Positions 41,641 through 51,951 of a stretch of DNA of 64,000 bases are shown here, piece after piece (position 1 is the stretch's first letter; each line of letters starts with the position of its first letter). The translations under genes and the position numbers were made by a program. The stretch is from Flagellimonas amphidinii (GTDB lineage: Bacteria; Bacteroidota; Bacteroidia; Flavobacteriales; Flavobacteriaceae): positions 1 to 64,000 of the forward strand of contig NZ_JABFNN010000041.1 of the NCBI RefSeq assembly GCF_013090115.1, read 5' to 3'. The notes under the pieces are model-generated. The model did not search any database. It was given only the letters and a program-made list of their open reading frames with translations, and was not told the origin of the DNA.

Positions 41641-43227
41641 TTATTTATCGTTTTTAGTTAGTACACATGTTGTTATCGATTTTGTAGGAATAATGATTTT
41701 ATCATCAACATGCAGTATGGCTGTTTTTTTTAAATCAAGAGTTTCTGAGGTTTGATAAACTTCCATTTCATGAAAACCATTTGGGATTCCAGAGAGTGCG
41801 ATTTCTTTTGAAGTATTCAATTGATTGACCAGCACAACCACAATTTTATCATTGGACATATATGCTGATGGCAGCACACCTTTGATGGTCTCTTCAAGGG
41901 ATTTGTCATCAGACCTGGATAAGTGGATGCGTTTCATCCCCGGACGGATAAACCTGGAATAATTTCCCAAGGCCCAAAGCATTTTAGAATCCAAGTAATT
42001 GCCTCCATATTTATTTTCGTCCACATACACCAAACCATCTTTAAAATCATAAGGACTAACTGCAAGCCACCAATGCCATGCAGAGGCATTGGCAAAAACC
42101 AAATCTGAATGAATGACCTTGGCCATATACAACGCAGGAGCTATGCTTAAATCTTGACCTTTCCCCTTGATTTCCTCATTATCTTCCAAAATGCAATACT
42201 CGGACATCCAATATTCTATAGAAGAATCAATACTGTCAATTTTTTTGTCCAATTGTTTTCTACTGTTGATGAGTTTGTCTAAATCCCATGTTGAAAAATA
42301 ACTGTGCCCAGCCACTTTTCTTGCTACAGATTTCAAGTCTCCTACAAATGTTGGAGAAGTAGGGTCAAAAAAATATTGAATTTGATTTTGTCTTTTCTCA
42401 TTATATGTAGATTCATATAAAAATCCTATAGAAGCTGCTTCAGTAATTTCAAGTTTAGATGGCACTTTGTATTTGGCAAAGGATGCATCCATCTTTTTTA
42501 TGATTTTGTACATTTCATCATTATTCCATGGAGTACCTTCTTGTTTGCAACACTTCCATTCCCATTGAGGTTCATTAAAAGGACTTATATAGTCAAACAT
42601 TACGCCAGTCTTATCAGCCACTCCCAAGGTCACTGTGGAAAGAAAATCAGCATATGCATTATAATATTCCTCTTTAAGATTGGAGGAAATACCATCATTT
42701 GAATATGCTTTGCCATTTTTGGTAAAATAAACTGGAGGACTGTTAACAAAACCAATGAAAGTACTGACCCCTTTTTTCTTGGCTTCCTCTAAGAACCATA
42801 GTTGTCCAACTTGTTTATCCCAATTATACGTTCCATCCTTGTTCAAAAAACATTCTGCCCTACGCCACTCATGAATAATTTTACTTGCCTCACCCTGCTC
42901 TGAGCTCCCAGCCCCAATATTAAATCGCCAAGCACTAAGTCCAATTCCTTCTGGACTTCCATCTTTTTTGTTCAATGTACTGAAAAGTAGTGTAGCTATT
43001 TTTTCCTTGGTTTTATTGGGCCACTTACCTACAAACTGTGTTGCCCAAGCATCTGAAGCGCCAAAATTATGTATGGTTTGATACGTTTTTTCAGTATCCA
43101 ATTGAATTTTTAGGGCATTCGGCCCTGCTTCTACTGAATGTATATTTTGAGAATACCCCTTGTATCCCACGATAGAGAAAAAACAGAAAAAAAAGAGTAT
43201 TAAAAATTTTACACATTTCATTTGCAT
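41641..43227 (-). CDS. Glycoside hydrolase family 30 enzyme
   Basis: A 528-residue secreted enzyme: signal peptide (about 1-27), (beta/alpha)8 barrel and a C-terminal beta-sandwich of the GH30 type. The acid/base is Glu219 in ISPFNEPQWEW and the nucleophile Glu343 in YWMSEYCIL. The N-terminal QTIHNFGASDAWATQFVG segment resembles the GH30 group with endo-beta-1,6-galactanases (subfamily 5), which would suit beta-1,6-linked galactan of arabinogalactan type; this is a tentative reading. It follows the VCBS gene by 5 bases, so translation is coupled. Confidence 0.85.
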   Translation of the reverse strand: MQMKCVKFLILFFFCFFSIVGYKGYSQNIHSVEAGPNALKIQLDTEKTYQTIHNFGASDAWATQFVGKWPNKTKEKIATLLFSTLNKKDGSPEGIGLSAWRFNIGAGSSEQGEASKIIHEWRRAECFLNKDGTYNWDKQVGQLWFLEEAKKKGVSTFIGFVNSPPVYFTKNGKAYSNDGISSNLKEEYYNAYADFLSTVTLGVADKTGVMFDYISPFNEPQWEWKCCKQEGTPWNNDEMYKIIKKMDASFAKYKVPSKLEITEAASIGFLYESTYNEKRQNQIQYFFDPTSPTFVGDLKSVARKVAGHSYFSTWDLDKLINSRKQLDKKIDSIDSSIEYWMSEYCILEDNEEIKGKGQDLSIAPALYMAKVIHSDLVFANASAWHWWLAVSPYDFKDGLVYVDENKYGGNYLDSKMLWALGNYSRFIRPGMKRIHLSRSDDKSLEETIKGVLPSAYMSNDKIVVVLVNQLNTSKEIALSGIPNGFHEMEVYQTSETLDLKKTAILHVDDKIIIPTKSITTCVLTKNDK

Positions 43228-43232
43228 GTATA

Positions 43233-46200
43233 TTATCTTAATTCATACAGTTGTACAAAATCATTATTCTTAACGGCAACCAATGCTTTATTGTCATTGG
43301 CCATATTCATAATCCTAGTTTTTTTCACATCTCCTTTTAAATATAGGTTACTGATAGTGGCAGGCACCTCCCTGAAGTTTCCTTTTCCATCTCCTCTAAG
43401 ATACACCCCTACACTTGCATCATTTCTTGGAGTTTCTACTTCTGAGACATATAAATTCCCGGACAGTATCATATCCATATGCCCATCTGCATCAAAATCA
43501 TCAATATTGATTGAGTTAACCGAAGATCTTTGCGATAGGCTGCCTAATTCCTTGACCAAAAAGGTACCGTCTCCTTGATTTTCAAAATAAGAGCTTGCAA
43601 AATTGGACGCTTTATAATGTACCGCATTTTCTAGGTTTGCACTACCATAAACGTCTACTAATGTGGCTTGGGCAAAAGCATCGTAATTGTTGAATTTTTT
43701 CTTGATAAAGGGCATTTGGTCTGAAGAGCATTGTCTTCCTCTTAGTGGATACAAATTTCCCAAATCATAATATCCCAATACAATATCTAAGGTTCCATTG
43801 TTGTCAAAATCTTTTTGATACACTTGAAAAGGCTCATCGTATGTTGCTTTATATTTATAGTTCAGGCCAAGGTTTCCTGCAACCAAATCTTGGTCCCCAT
43901 CACCATCAAAGTCTGCGGATGCAATACTGAACCACCAACCAGTTTCTTTTGAAAGCCCTGACTTTTTTGTAATATTTTCAAATTTACCTTGATTGTTTTT
44001 TAAAACAATAGGTGACATCCATTCACCAACCACCACCAAATCCTTCCAAGAGTCATTATCCACATCTACCCATAATGCATCAGTTACCATTCCCACTCCC
44101 AATAATTCTTTGGCTACCGCATCTGTAACATTTTTAAATCTTATGTTTCCCAACCCACTTTCATTTTGCAAGATATAGCTGCTTACAGGCTCTGGATAAT
44201 GTCCAGGTTTTTGACGCCCACCAACAAACAAATCCAAATCACCATCTTTATCAAAATCACAAGCTTTAACTCTTGAACCGCTTTCTCCCAATTTGGGCAA
44301 AGCTTCAACCAACACAAAATTTCCATTACCATTATTTTCGTATAATCGGTCATTTAATTGTTGACTTCCATTGTTGTTTTCGTTTCCTCCACTGACCACA
44401 TATAAATCAATATCCCCATCCCCATCAGCATCAAAAAACAAGGCATCAACATCTTCATACATTTTGTCTTTAGCAAAAGCAGCTATATTTTTTTGTTTGA
44501 ACTTCCCTCCATTTTGTTGTACAAATAATTTAGCCTCATAACCTAAAGCCCCACCTATATATATATCTTCCAACCCATCTCTATCTATGTCGCCAGTTGC
44601 CAATGCTGGACCAAATTGTGACATTTTATGGGGAAGAAGCAATTCTCTTGAAAAATCATCAAAATTATTTTCTTGGTGTTCAAAAATCAACTGTGACATC
44701 TTTGTAATATCCCTGAACAATCCATTTGGTTTTTCAGGAACCTTATACATTTCATTAGCATTTTCATAATCAAGTTCAATGGTCTGTCCAGCCTTAATAT
44801 TCCTATAAACCTTGAATTTTGAATCTGGCCAAATTATCGCGAGCTGTTCTACAAATTTTTTTTCTCCGAGGCCAAAATGCAATATAGATCCAGAAGCAGA
44901 TTGAAAACCCCGAGTAGAATAATTTTCAAGAACCTGCATTTGCCCATTGTTTTCAACAACCAATCGAGCTCCTATCCCCATTATATTGTTATTTGAACCT
45001 TTTAGTCGAACCTTTAAATAATTGTTATTGTTTTTCTCATTAGATAAATTCTCGTAAATCATTGCATAATCGTCTGTATTATTGACAACTATATCTTGGT
45101 CTCCATCATTGTCCAAATCTGCATAAGCCGCTCCATTGGAACTTGTTGGCACATCTGGTATCCAAATTCCGTTCTTTTTGGAAAAGCCGTTTCCCTTTTG
45201 GTTATGATAAAAATAATTGGGTCTGTCACGAACAGGCATTTTATTGATCAAACTTGCAACCAAGTCACGCATCCGTTGTTGATTTTCAACATTTTTCTCT
45301 CCATACTGAGTAAAAAATTCATCATATTTTGCCTGTTTATATTTGTTGAAGTCATTATTTCTAAAATCTCTTTTTATTCCATTGGATATGAAAAGGTCTT
45401 TCCAACCATCATTATCCATGTCAAAAGCCAATGGCCCCCAGCTCCAATCTGTACTGGACATTGCATTCATTTGTCCCGCATCAGAAAATATGGGGACTCC
45501 GTTTGTAACATCTTCAACACCATTGTTCAATTGTAATGTATTGTACATATATTGGTGATGTAGTCCTTTGCTTGTAAGATTATAAAAGCGTTCTATATCC
45601 ATTCCGCTCATTGAGGTTTTAATGTCATAATTATGTTCAGACATCATATCCAAGGACACAAAGTCCATCCATCCATCATTGTTCAAATCGGCAATTTCAT
45701 TGCCCATTGAATAAAATGAAATATGGTTGGTAGCTTCATTGATCACCTCTTTGAACGTACCATTTTTTTGGTTTAAATAGAGATAGTCCTTTTCTGAGAA
45801 ATCATTGCCCACAAGAATATCTGGCCATGTATCGTTATTAAGATCCCCTATGGCCACCCCTAATCCAAAGCTAATGGCATTGTTGATCAATCCACTTTCT
45901 TCTGAAACATCTATATAAAAACCGTTTTCATTTTTATACAGTCTGGAACTTTGCAATGGACTTTTGATCTCCATTAACGTCTGCAACATACTGCTTTCAT
46001 AGATTTGAAGGCCATGATTTAGCAAGAACAAATCTAGATCCCCATCCTTGTCATAATCAAAAAAGGCGGCTTGTGTGGAGAAGTTGGGCAAATCAAGTCC
46101 ATATTGAGCAGCCTGTTCAATAAAAATAGGATTTCCGTATTCATCATTACCTTGATTTACATAAAGTTCATTTCTTGTCTTATTGATATCTCTGTATTTT

Positions 46201-46670
46201 CCTGATTTACTAACATAGATATCTTGTTTTCCATCCGAATTGATATCGACCACCGTAACCCCTGTTGAAAAACCTCCTTTTCCAGAAACATTAGACTTTT
46301 TTGTAACATTATCAAACTTGAGTTTGCCCTTATTTAGATAAAGTTGATTGGATTTTAAACACGAAACAAAGTAAATATCCTGCAAATCATCATTATTGAA
46401 GTCCGCAATAGCCACACCAGCTCCATTATAATAGTATTCATACAAGATTCCGTTTAACTGTCTTGTGTCTGGAAGCATATTTTTAAATGCTATTCCCGTC
46501 TCATTATGGGGCTTGATGGCAAATAGAAGGGCATTGTCCTGAGTTAATTTCTCATTTTCTTTTCCCAAGGTTTCATCACCGTTTTTACATGCAAAAACTA
46601 TGACCAAAAAAATTGCACAAGTTTTTTTGAACCTTAATAGAGTATTCCAAAATTGTTTAACCGCATTCAT
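43233..46670 (-). CDS. FG-GAP/VCBS repeat lipoprotein with ASPIC/UnbV domain
   Basis: A 1145-residue surface protein with a lipoprotein signal (VIVFAC). About ten FG-GAP repeats carry calcium-binding loops of the form DxDxDGxxD (for example DFNNDDLQDIY, DYDKDGDLDLF, DADGDGDIDLY), building one or two seven-bladed propellers. An ASPIC/UnbV domain lies in the middle (about 560-640, LVVENNGQMQVLENYSTRGFQSASG). Such proteins often accompany SusC/SusD and may bind the glycan or hold the complex; no enzyme site is seen. It lies between susD and GH30 in the operon. Confidence 0.88.
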   Translation of the reverse strand: MNAVKQFWNTLLRFKKTCAIFLVIVFACKNGDETLGKENEKLTQDNALLFAIKPHNETGIAFKNMLPDTRQLNGILYEYYYNGAGVAIADFNNDDLQDIYFVSCLKSNQLYLNKGKLKFDNVTKKSNVSGKGGFSTGVTVVDINSDGKQDIYVSKSGKYRDINKTRNELYVNQGNDEYGNPIFIEQAAQYGLDLPNFSTQAAFFDYDKDGDLDLFLLNHGLQIYESSMLQTLMEIKSPLQSSRLYKNENGFYIDVSEESGLINNAISFGLGVAIGDLNNDTWPDILVGNDFSEKDYLYLNQKNGTFKEVINEATNHISFYSMGNEIADLNNDGWMDFVSLDMMSEHNYDIKTSMSGMDIERFYNLTSKGLHHQYMYNTLQLNNGVEDVTNGVPIFSDAGQMNAMSSTDWSWGPLAFDMDNDGWKDLFISNGIKRDFRNNDFNKYKQAKYDEFFTQYGEKNVENQQRMRDLVASLINKMPVRDRPNYFYHNQKGNGFSKKNGIWIPDVPTSSNGAAYADLDNDGDQDIVVNNTDDYAMIYENLSNEKNNNNYLKVRLKGSNNNIMGIGARLVVENNGQMQVLENYSTRGFQSASGSILHFGLGEKKFVEQLAIIWPDSKFKVYRNIKAGQTIELDYENANEMYKVPEKPNGLFRDITKMSQLIFEHQENNFDDFSRELLLPHKMSQFGPALATGDIDRDGLEDIYIGGALGYEAKLFVQQNGGKFKQKNIAAFAKDKMYEDVDALFFDADGDGDIDLYVVSGGNENNNGSQQLNDRLYENNGNGNFVLVEALPKLGESGSRVKACDFDKDGDLDLFVGGRQKPGHYPEPVSSYILQNESGLGNIRFKNVTDAVAKELLGVGMVTDALWVDVDNDSWKDLVVVGEWMSPIVLKNNQGKFENITKKSGLSKETGWWFSIASADFDGDGDQDLVAGNLGLNYKYKATYDEPFQVYQKDFDNNGTLDIVLGYYDLGNLYPLRGRQCSSDQMPFIKKKFNNYDAFAQATLVDVYGSANLENAVHYKASNFASSYFENQGDGTFLVKELGSLSQRSSVNSINIDDFDADGHMDMILSGNLYVSEVETPRNDASVGVYLRGDGKGNFREVPATISNLYLKGDVKKTRIMNMANDNKALVAVKNNDFVQLYELR

Positions 46671-46784
46671 TCAACAAGTGATTAAAATGTTAAGAGCAAA
46701 GGAGGTTAACTACTTCTCCTTTGCTCTTTGACTAACATTAAATTAAGAACTAACTCAAATCAATTAACTGTATTTTTTAAACCC

Positions 46785-48446
46785 CTACCAGCCATTGATT
46801 TGTTTGGCCGCAGGATTTTTATCTATCTCATCTTGAGGTATGGGCAAGACATATAATTTTTCTGGGAAACCACGGGTTTCCACTTCAAATTTTGAGTACG
46901 TTAAAACTCCTGTGTCCGGATTCTTGTCTATTCGCATTCCATAAATTGGTTTTCCATCCAATAGGTCCTGCGCAATTCTCCATCTTCTGATATCAAAGAA
47001 CCGATGTTCTTCAAAGGCCAGTTCTATACGTCTTTCATTCCTGATTTTGTCTCGCATTTCAGATTGCCCAAGGCCTGCTTCCAAATCTGGGAGCCCCGCT
47101 CTTTGGCGAATTTGATTGATTGCGGCATACACGGTTCCATCAGGACCCGAGGCTTCATTTTGGGCTTCGGCATAGTTTAACAATACCTCGGCATATCTCA
47201 TAAAAATCCAATCTTGTGTACTAGATTGTGAATAAAGGACCAAATCTTCGTTATGGTATTTACGTAGAAAATATCTTGTGGTCATAAACGCTCCTCCATC
47301 ACCTTCTCTACCACCTTCAAACATTTCTACTTCTCTTCCTCTAAAAGTAGATCCATTATGTACAACGGTAGCTTCAAATCTAGGATCAAGATTGTCATAA
47401 GGATTATCTGGGTCAAACAGTGACGATTCAAACTGTGAATTACCGTCGATCATATCATATGCATCTACGAAATTCTGAGTTGCAAGATTACCACCCCATC
47501 CACCATCGCTTGGACCTCTATAGGTATTGGGAGAGTTGTACACATCCCATCCAGCTCCTGGAGTACCACCTCCACCAGTTTGGTGATGTCTATCAGGATA
47601 ACTGAATTTTTTTGCGAAAATAATTTCACTATTATCCTTGTTTTCTTCTTTGAACAAAGGTCCATATTCTGGAAACAGGGTATAGCCCGTAACTTCGTTT
47701 GCCGCAGCAGCGGCTTCAGACCAGCGTTCCGCATAGAGCAATACTCGGCTTTTAAGGGCATGGGCCGCACCTACGGTTGCCCTACCTGTTTCTATGTTGC
47801 CAACGGAAGGTAATAGACTGGCAGCTTCATCCAAGTCATTTAAAATAAAATCTACCACTTCATTATAGGTTGCTCTCGGAATTTCAAGGTCATCTTCTAG
47901 TGTTAAAGGTTTATCTATAAGAGGTACGCCAGTAGCTTCTGACCCTTCAGATTTTAATCCAAATAACCTTAGCAGCTCATGATATATAAAAGCCCTTAAA
48001 AAATAGCTTTCACCTTTTAAACGGTTTGCCAGTTCTTTGTCTTCAAGTGTATCCAGATTTTCCAATGCTGAATTTGCTTTTCGTAGTAGTCCGTAATAAA
48101 TGGACCATTGGTTTCCCCAAGGCACATTACTAGGTTGAAAGTCTCCACTTTGCAATCTTCCGGAATGTGTCCATCCCATACTTACATCTCCATCATCAGT
48201 ACAGCCATCCAGTATATAAAGACCCCTTGCCCATCCGTCATAATTACGATCAAAACCAGAGGGCATATCTCCATAGATACCGTTTACAAACTGTATTGCA
48301 CCTTGAGGGTCTGTCCAGACCAACTCTTCATTAAGGGAATCTTTAGGAGTTTGGTTCAGAAAATCCTTTTCACACCCCAATAGTGAAACGAAACAAACTA
48401 GTGTACAGCCTAATTTAATGCTGCCTTTAATTTTTATTTTCATCAT
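46785..48446 (-). CDS. SusD/RagB family glycan-binding lipoprotein
   Basis: A 553-residue lipoprotein (lipidated Cys25 in LLGCEKDFLNQTP). The tetratricopeptide-like SusD fold is shown by DPQGAIQFVNGIY, LKGESYFLRAFIYHELLRLFG, MRYAEVLLNYAEAQNEA and the C-terminal RRIELAFEEHRFFDIRRW. It caps the SusC transporter at the outer surface and binds the oligosaccharide. It follows susC by 8 bases. Confidence 0.95.
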   Translation of the reverse strand: MMKIKIKGSIKLGCTLVCFVSLLGCEKDFLNQTPKDSLNEELVWTDPQGAIQFVNGIYGDMPSGFDRNYDGWARGLYILDGCTDDGDVSMGWTHSGRLQSGDFQPSNVPWGNQWSIYYGLLRKANSALENLDTLEDKELANRLKGESYFLRAFIYHELLRLFGLKSEGSEATGVPLIDKPLTLEDDLEIPRATYNEVVDFILNDLDEAASLLPSVGNIETGRATVGAAHALKSRVLLYAERWSEAAAAANEVTGYTLFPEYGPLFKEENKDNSEIIFAKKFSYPDRHHQTGGGGTPGAGWDVYNSPNTYRGPSDGGWGGNLATQNFVDAYDMIDGNSQFESSLFDPDNPYDNLDPRFEATVVHNGSTFRGREVEMFEGGREGDGGAFMTTRYFLRKYHNEDLVLYSQSSTQDWIFMRYAEVLLNYAEAQNEASGPDGTVYAAINQIRQRAGLPDLEAGLGQSEMRDKIRNERRIELAFEEHRFFDIRRWRIAQDLLDGKPIYGMRIDKNPDTGVLTYSKFEVETRGFPEKLYVLPIPQDEIDKNPAAKQINGW

Positions 48447-48454
48447 GCAAAATT

Positions 48455-51400
48455 TTAGAAGTTAACGTCTATACCAAAGTTCCAAATCCTCAACTGGGGA
48501 TAGCCCCAACCTCTACTTTGGCTATTTTCCGGGTCAAAATCTTTAATTTTTGACCATGTATATACATTGTTGGCATTAGCATAGATACGTATACCTTGAA
48601 CAAAGCCTTTTCCAAATGTTTCAACAGGAACATTGTAGGCCAGTTCCACATTTTTAAGACGTAGATATGAAGCATCTTCTGCCCAAAAAGAAGAGAACCT
48701 ATGATTGTTTTGGGCACCTTCACCTATTAATACCCGTGGCTCACTTGCATTAGGGTTGTCTAGTGTCCAACGATCCAAGTTTCTTTGATAAGCAGGGCCT
48801 GTACCTAGGAAAAATGGATATACTCCCTCTCCACTATAGTACTGTTGCACACTGGCAGCACCTTGGAGTAAGAAAGAAAATTCAAAATTTTTGTAATAGA
48901 CATTACCTCTATATCCAAAAATTATCTCTGGAGCTGCCGGATTGTTGTCTGTACTTAAGATACCTAATGAAGTACGGTCATAATCATCAATAACTCCATC
49001 CGGAACCCCATCCGGACCGTTTAAATCAGCATATCTTATGTCTCCAGGGCCGGTAGTACTAAAATGTGTTGGCGCATTGTCAATTTCTTCCTGTGACTGA
49101 AAAATACCCAAAGCGATTAGTCCAAACTGCGTCCCCAAAGGTTGTCCTGTTCTACGAATATTCTGGTTGTCAGATTCAGCCTCATCTATAAATAGGACTT
49201 TGTTTCTTGCATAGGTAAAATTGGCATTCATGGAATACCTAAAATCCTCATTGACTTGCTTTGAGTGCCCTAGTTCAATTTCAATACCTTGGTTGTCTAC
49301 TTTAGCCAAGTTTTCAATAGGTAAGCTTACCCCTAAAAGACTTGGAACGGATAGATCCCTATTTCCTAAAATATCACTTCGCTTATCATTGAAGTAGTCA
49401 AAAGATAATGATATATTGTTGTTAAAAAGTCTGGCATCAAAACCTACATTTAGTTTTTTAACAGTTTCCCAAGTTACATTTGGACTGGGCAGGCGCCCCT
49501 CATTTATGGTTTGCTGTGTGCCGCTTCCAAAAATGGCATTATCTCCTAAGCCATATTGCTGTATGTAAAGAAATATTTGGTCCGTACCATTAAGTCTTAA
49601 GCGGTCATTACCAAGTACCCCGTAAGACCCCCTAAGCTTTAAAAAGTTGATTATAGATGAGTTTTCCAAAAATGATTCCCTTGAGATAATATAGGCTGCA
49701 GAACCAGATGGAAAAAAGCCCCATCTATTGCCCGGAGCGAACTGTTCCGAACCATCAGCACGGAAACTACCTTCAAGAATATATTTGTCATCATAGGTCC
49801 AATTCACCCTACCTACAATACCTTGCCTTGCCGAATTAAGTGAATAGCCGTCATTTACTGCTCCATCCAAGCTGCCAAACTTCAACTCATCAACATCTAA
49901 TTTAAAACCTTCTCTCTTTGCATAGAGTTCATTGTACACTTGCTTTGTTTGTGTGTATAATAATAAACCGGATACATTGCTTTTGCCAAAGGTCTTTTTA
50001 TAGTTTAAATGGGCTTCAAGTGTAAGTGATTGATTATCTGAATTTTTTTGTTCTAAAAAGTTGGCTGCATCGCCACCAATAGGTTCAAAGACAGAAACAC
50101 CGTTAACTGGGGCGGTAGAAGAATAGGGCACTTTTAAGAAGTTCCAGTTTTTATCATATTTTATGGTTTTATCATAAGCTGCTATCCCCTTTAAAGAGAG
50201 CCCGTCAATAGGCAATTGTTGTTCTATTTGAATACGTCCAAGAAATACTTGGCTTCGCTCTCTTCTATATCCATTTTCTTTTAGGGCCAAATAAGCTGGC
50301 CCACTGGAATATACGCCATTGGACCATTTTATTGGAGCCAAATTGGGCTTAGCAGACATTAGCCATCTAAACACCTCAGGATCTCTTGTGGCGTCTATAT
50401 TTTCATCCCTACCTGAAACATCAAAAGATAATCGTGTTGTTTTGGTGACATTGGCATCGATATTCGATCTAAAATTATACCGCTTAAAATTATCGCCAGG
50501 GATAATACCATCTTGATCTAAAGCCCCAAAGGAAACTGCATATTGTACGTTTTCAGAGCCGCCATTTGCAGCAATGTTATAGGTTTTAATGATCGCAGAT
50601 TTGTTCAATACAGATAGCCAATCTACATTTGGATGTGTATCGGGGCTACTACCATCTTGGTATTTCTGTAGGTCTTCGGCAGAATAGGTCGCCTCATTAC
50701 CTTCATTGATATTAGCCTCGTTAAAAAGTGTGGCATATTCGTAAGAATCCAATAAATCTGGATCACGTGTACGCTCTTGAATACCAAGGGAAGAAGAAAA
50801 ATTAATCTGCATTTTACCTGCTTTACCCCTTTTTGTTGTAATCAAGATAACACCGTTACCACCCCGTACACCAAACACGGCAGCACTTGAGGCATCTTTA
50901 AGTACAGAGAACGATTCAATTTCATTGGGGTTCAGTTGACTAAAGTCCCTGCCGGTGCGTATAATACCATCGATCACATATATGGGTTCAGCGTTACCGG
51001 TGGTGCCTATACCCCTAATTAAGATATTTGACCCATCCTTACCCGGTTCCCCTGAACGCTGCGTAGCTATAATACCGGTGGTTTGTCCCACTAATGCGTT
51101 ACTTATATTTGCCGCTGGGTTTCTGGCAATTTCTTTTTGTTTTATTCCAGACACTGCGCCAGAAATGTCGCTACGCTTTTGTTCACCATATCCAATGACC
51201 ACTACTTCATCCAAGGCAGCGGTATCTTCTTTTAGGGCTACTTGTATATTTGTTTGTTGACCTACTGTAATTTCTTGAGGAAGAAAGCCTATGTATGAAA
51301 TGACCAATATTGCATCAGTACTAGAAACAGTTATGGAAAAATTACCATCAAAGTCAGTCTGTGTACCATTCGATGTGTTTTTTTCAACGATATTGGCACC

Positions 51401-51856
51401 AGGCAAGGGCTGTCCGGCTTCATCGGTAACTAATCCTTGAACAGTATATTGCTCTACTTTTTCAATATTAATTTTATCATTTACAAGCTTTGGCAACTGC
51501 TTAATAACAATAGTGTTGTTATTGGAAAGTTCAAAATCAAAATTTTTGTTCGACAAACTTTTTTTCAATAGTTCTGTAACAGATATTTCCCCTTTTTTGA
51601 GCTGAACTCTTGGAGCATTTCTGAATGCATCCCTAGGATAAAGAAAACGATAATCTGTCTGCCTTTTGATTATTCGGAAGACCTGATTAATACTGCTCAT
51701 TTGGTCATGTTCAATATGAACTATTTCTTGCGAAATCGATTTCGATGAATTAAAACCGAATACCATGGTGCACAATAAGAAGATAAATGTTCTCATAATG
51801 GTCATTAACAACCGCTTTAAAATCAAAAAACGACTGCATCTAAATTTAAATACCAT
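48455..51856 (-). CDS. SusC/RagA TonB-dependent transporter with STN domain
   Basis: A 1133-residue outer-membrane transporter. After a long signal region (first 43 residues) comes a secretin/TonB N-terminal STN domain (about 45-115), then the carboxypeptidase-like domain (VQGLVTDEAGQPLPGANIVE), the plug with the SusC signature (VLKDASSAAVFGVRGGNGVILI) and the barrel ending FNFGIDVNF. The STN domain can signal to the FecR anti-sigma encoded upstream, so transport and gene expression are linked. An alternative start at 51796 would still leave a signal peptide. Confidence 0.95.
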   Translation of the reverse strand: MVFKFRCSRFLILKRLLMTIMRTFIFLLCTMVFGFNSSKSISQEIVHIEHDQMSSINQVFRIIKRQTDYRFLYPRDAFRNAPRVQLKKGEISVTELLKKSLSNKNFDFELSNNNTIVIKQLPKLVNDKINIEKVEQYTVQGLVTDEAGQPLPGANIVEKNTSNGTQTDFDGNFSITVSSTDAILVISYIGFLPQEITVGQQTNIQVALKEDTAALDEVVVIGYGEQKRSDISGAVSGIKQKEIARNPAANISNALVGQTTGIIATQRSGEPGKDGSNILIRGIGTTGNAEPIYVIDGIIRTGRDFSQLNPNEIESFSVLKDASSAAVFGVRGGNGVILITTKRGKAGKMQINFSSSLGIQERTRDPDLLDSYEYATLFNEANINEGNEATYSAEDLQKYQDGSSPDTHPNVDWLSVLNKSAIIKTYNIAANGGSENVQYAVSFGALDQDGIIPGDNFKRYNFRSNIDANVTKTTRLSFDVSGRDENIDATRDPEVFRWLMSAKPNLAPIKWSNGVYSSGPAYLALKENGYRRERSQVFLGRIQIEQQLPIDGLSLKGIAAYDKTIKYDKNWNFLKVPYSSTAPVNGVSVFEPIGGDAANFLEQKNSDNQSLTLEAHLNYKKTFGKSNVSGLLLYTQTKQVYNELYAKREGFKLDVDELKFGSLDGAVNDGYSLNSARQGIVGRVNWTYDDKYILEGSFRADGSEQFAPGNRWGFFPSGSAAYIISRESFLENSSIINFLKLRGSYGVLGNDRLRLNGTDQIFLYIQQYGLGDNAIFGSGTQQTINEGRLPSPNVTWETVKKLNVGFDARLFNNNISLSFDYFNDKRSDILGNRDLSVPSLLGVSLPIENLAKVDNQGIEIELGHSKQVNEDFRYSMNANFTYARNKVLFIDEAESDNQNIRRTGQPLGTQFGLIALGIFQSQEEIDNAPTHFSTTGPGDIRYADLNGPDGVPDGVIDDYDRTSLGILSTDNNPAAPEIIFGYRGNVYYKNFEFSFLLQGAASVQQYYSGEGVYPFFLGTGPAYQRNLDRWTLDNPNASEPRVLIGEGAQNNHRFSSFWAEDASYLRLKNVELAYNVPVETFGKGFVQGIRIYANANNVYTWSKIKDFDPENSQSRGWGYPQLRIWNFGIDVNF

Positions 51857-51951
51857 AAATTTGAATGTGTTTAGTTAGTTATTTAATTAATTATCACGCT
51901 ATAGGGCAAGGTACTCTCATCGCCAAATGACATCACTTTGCCCTTTCTTTT

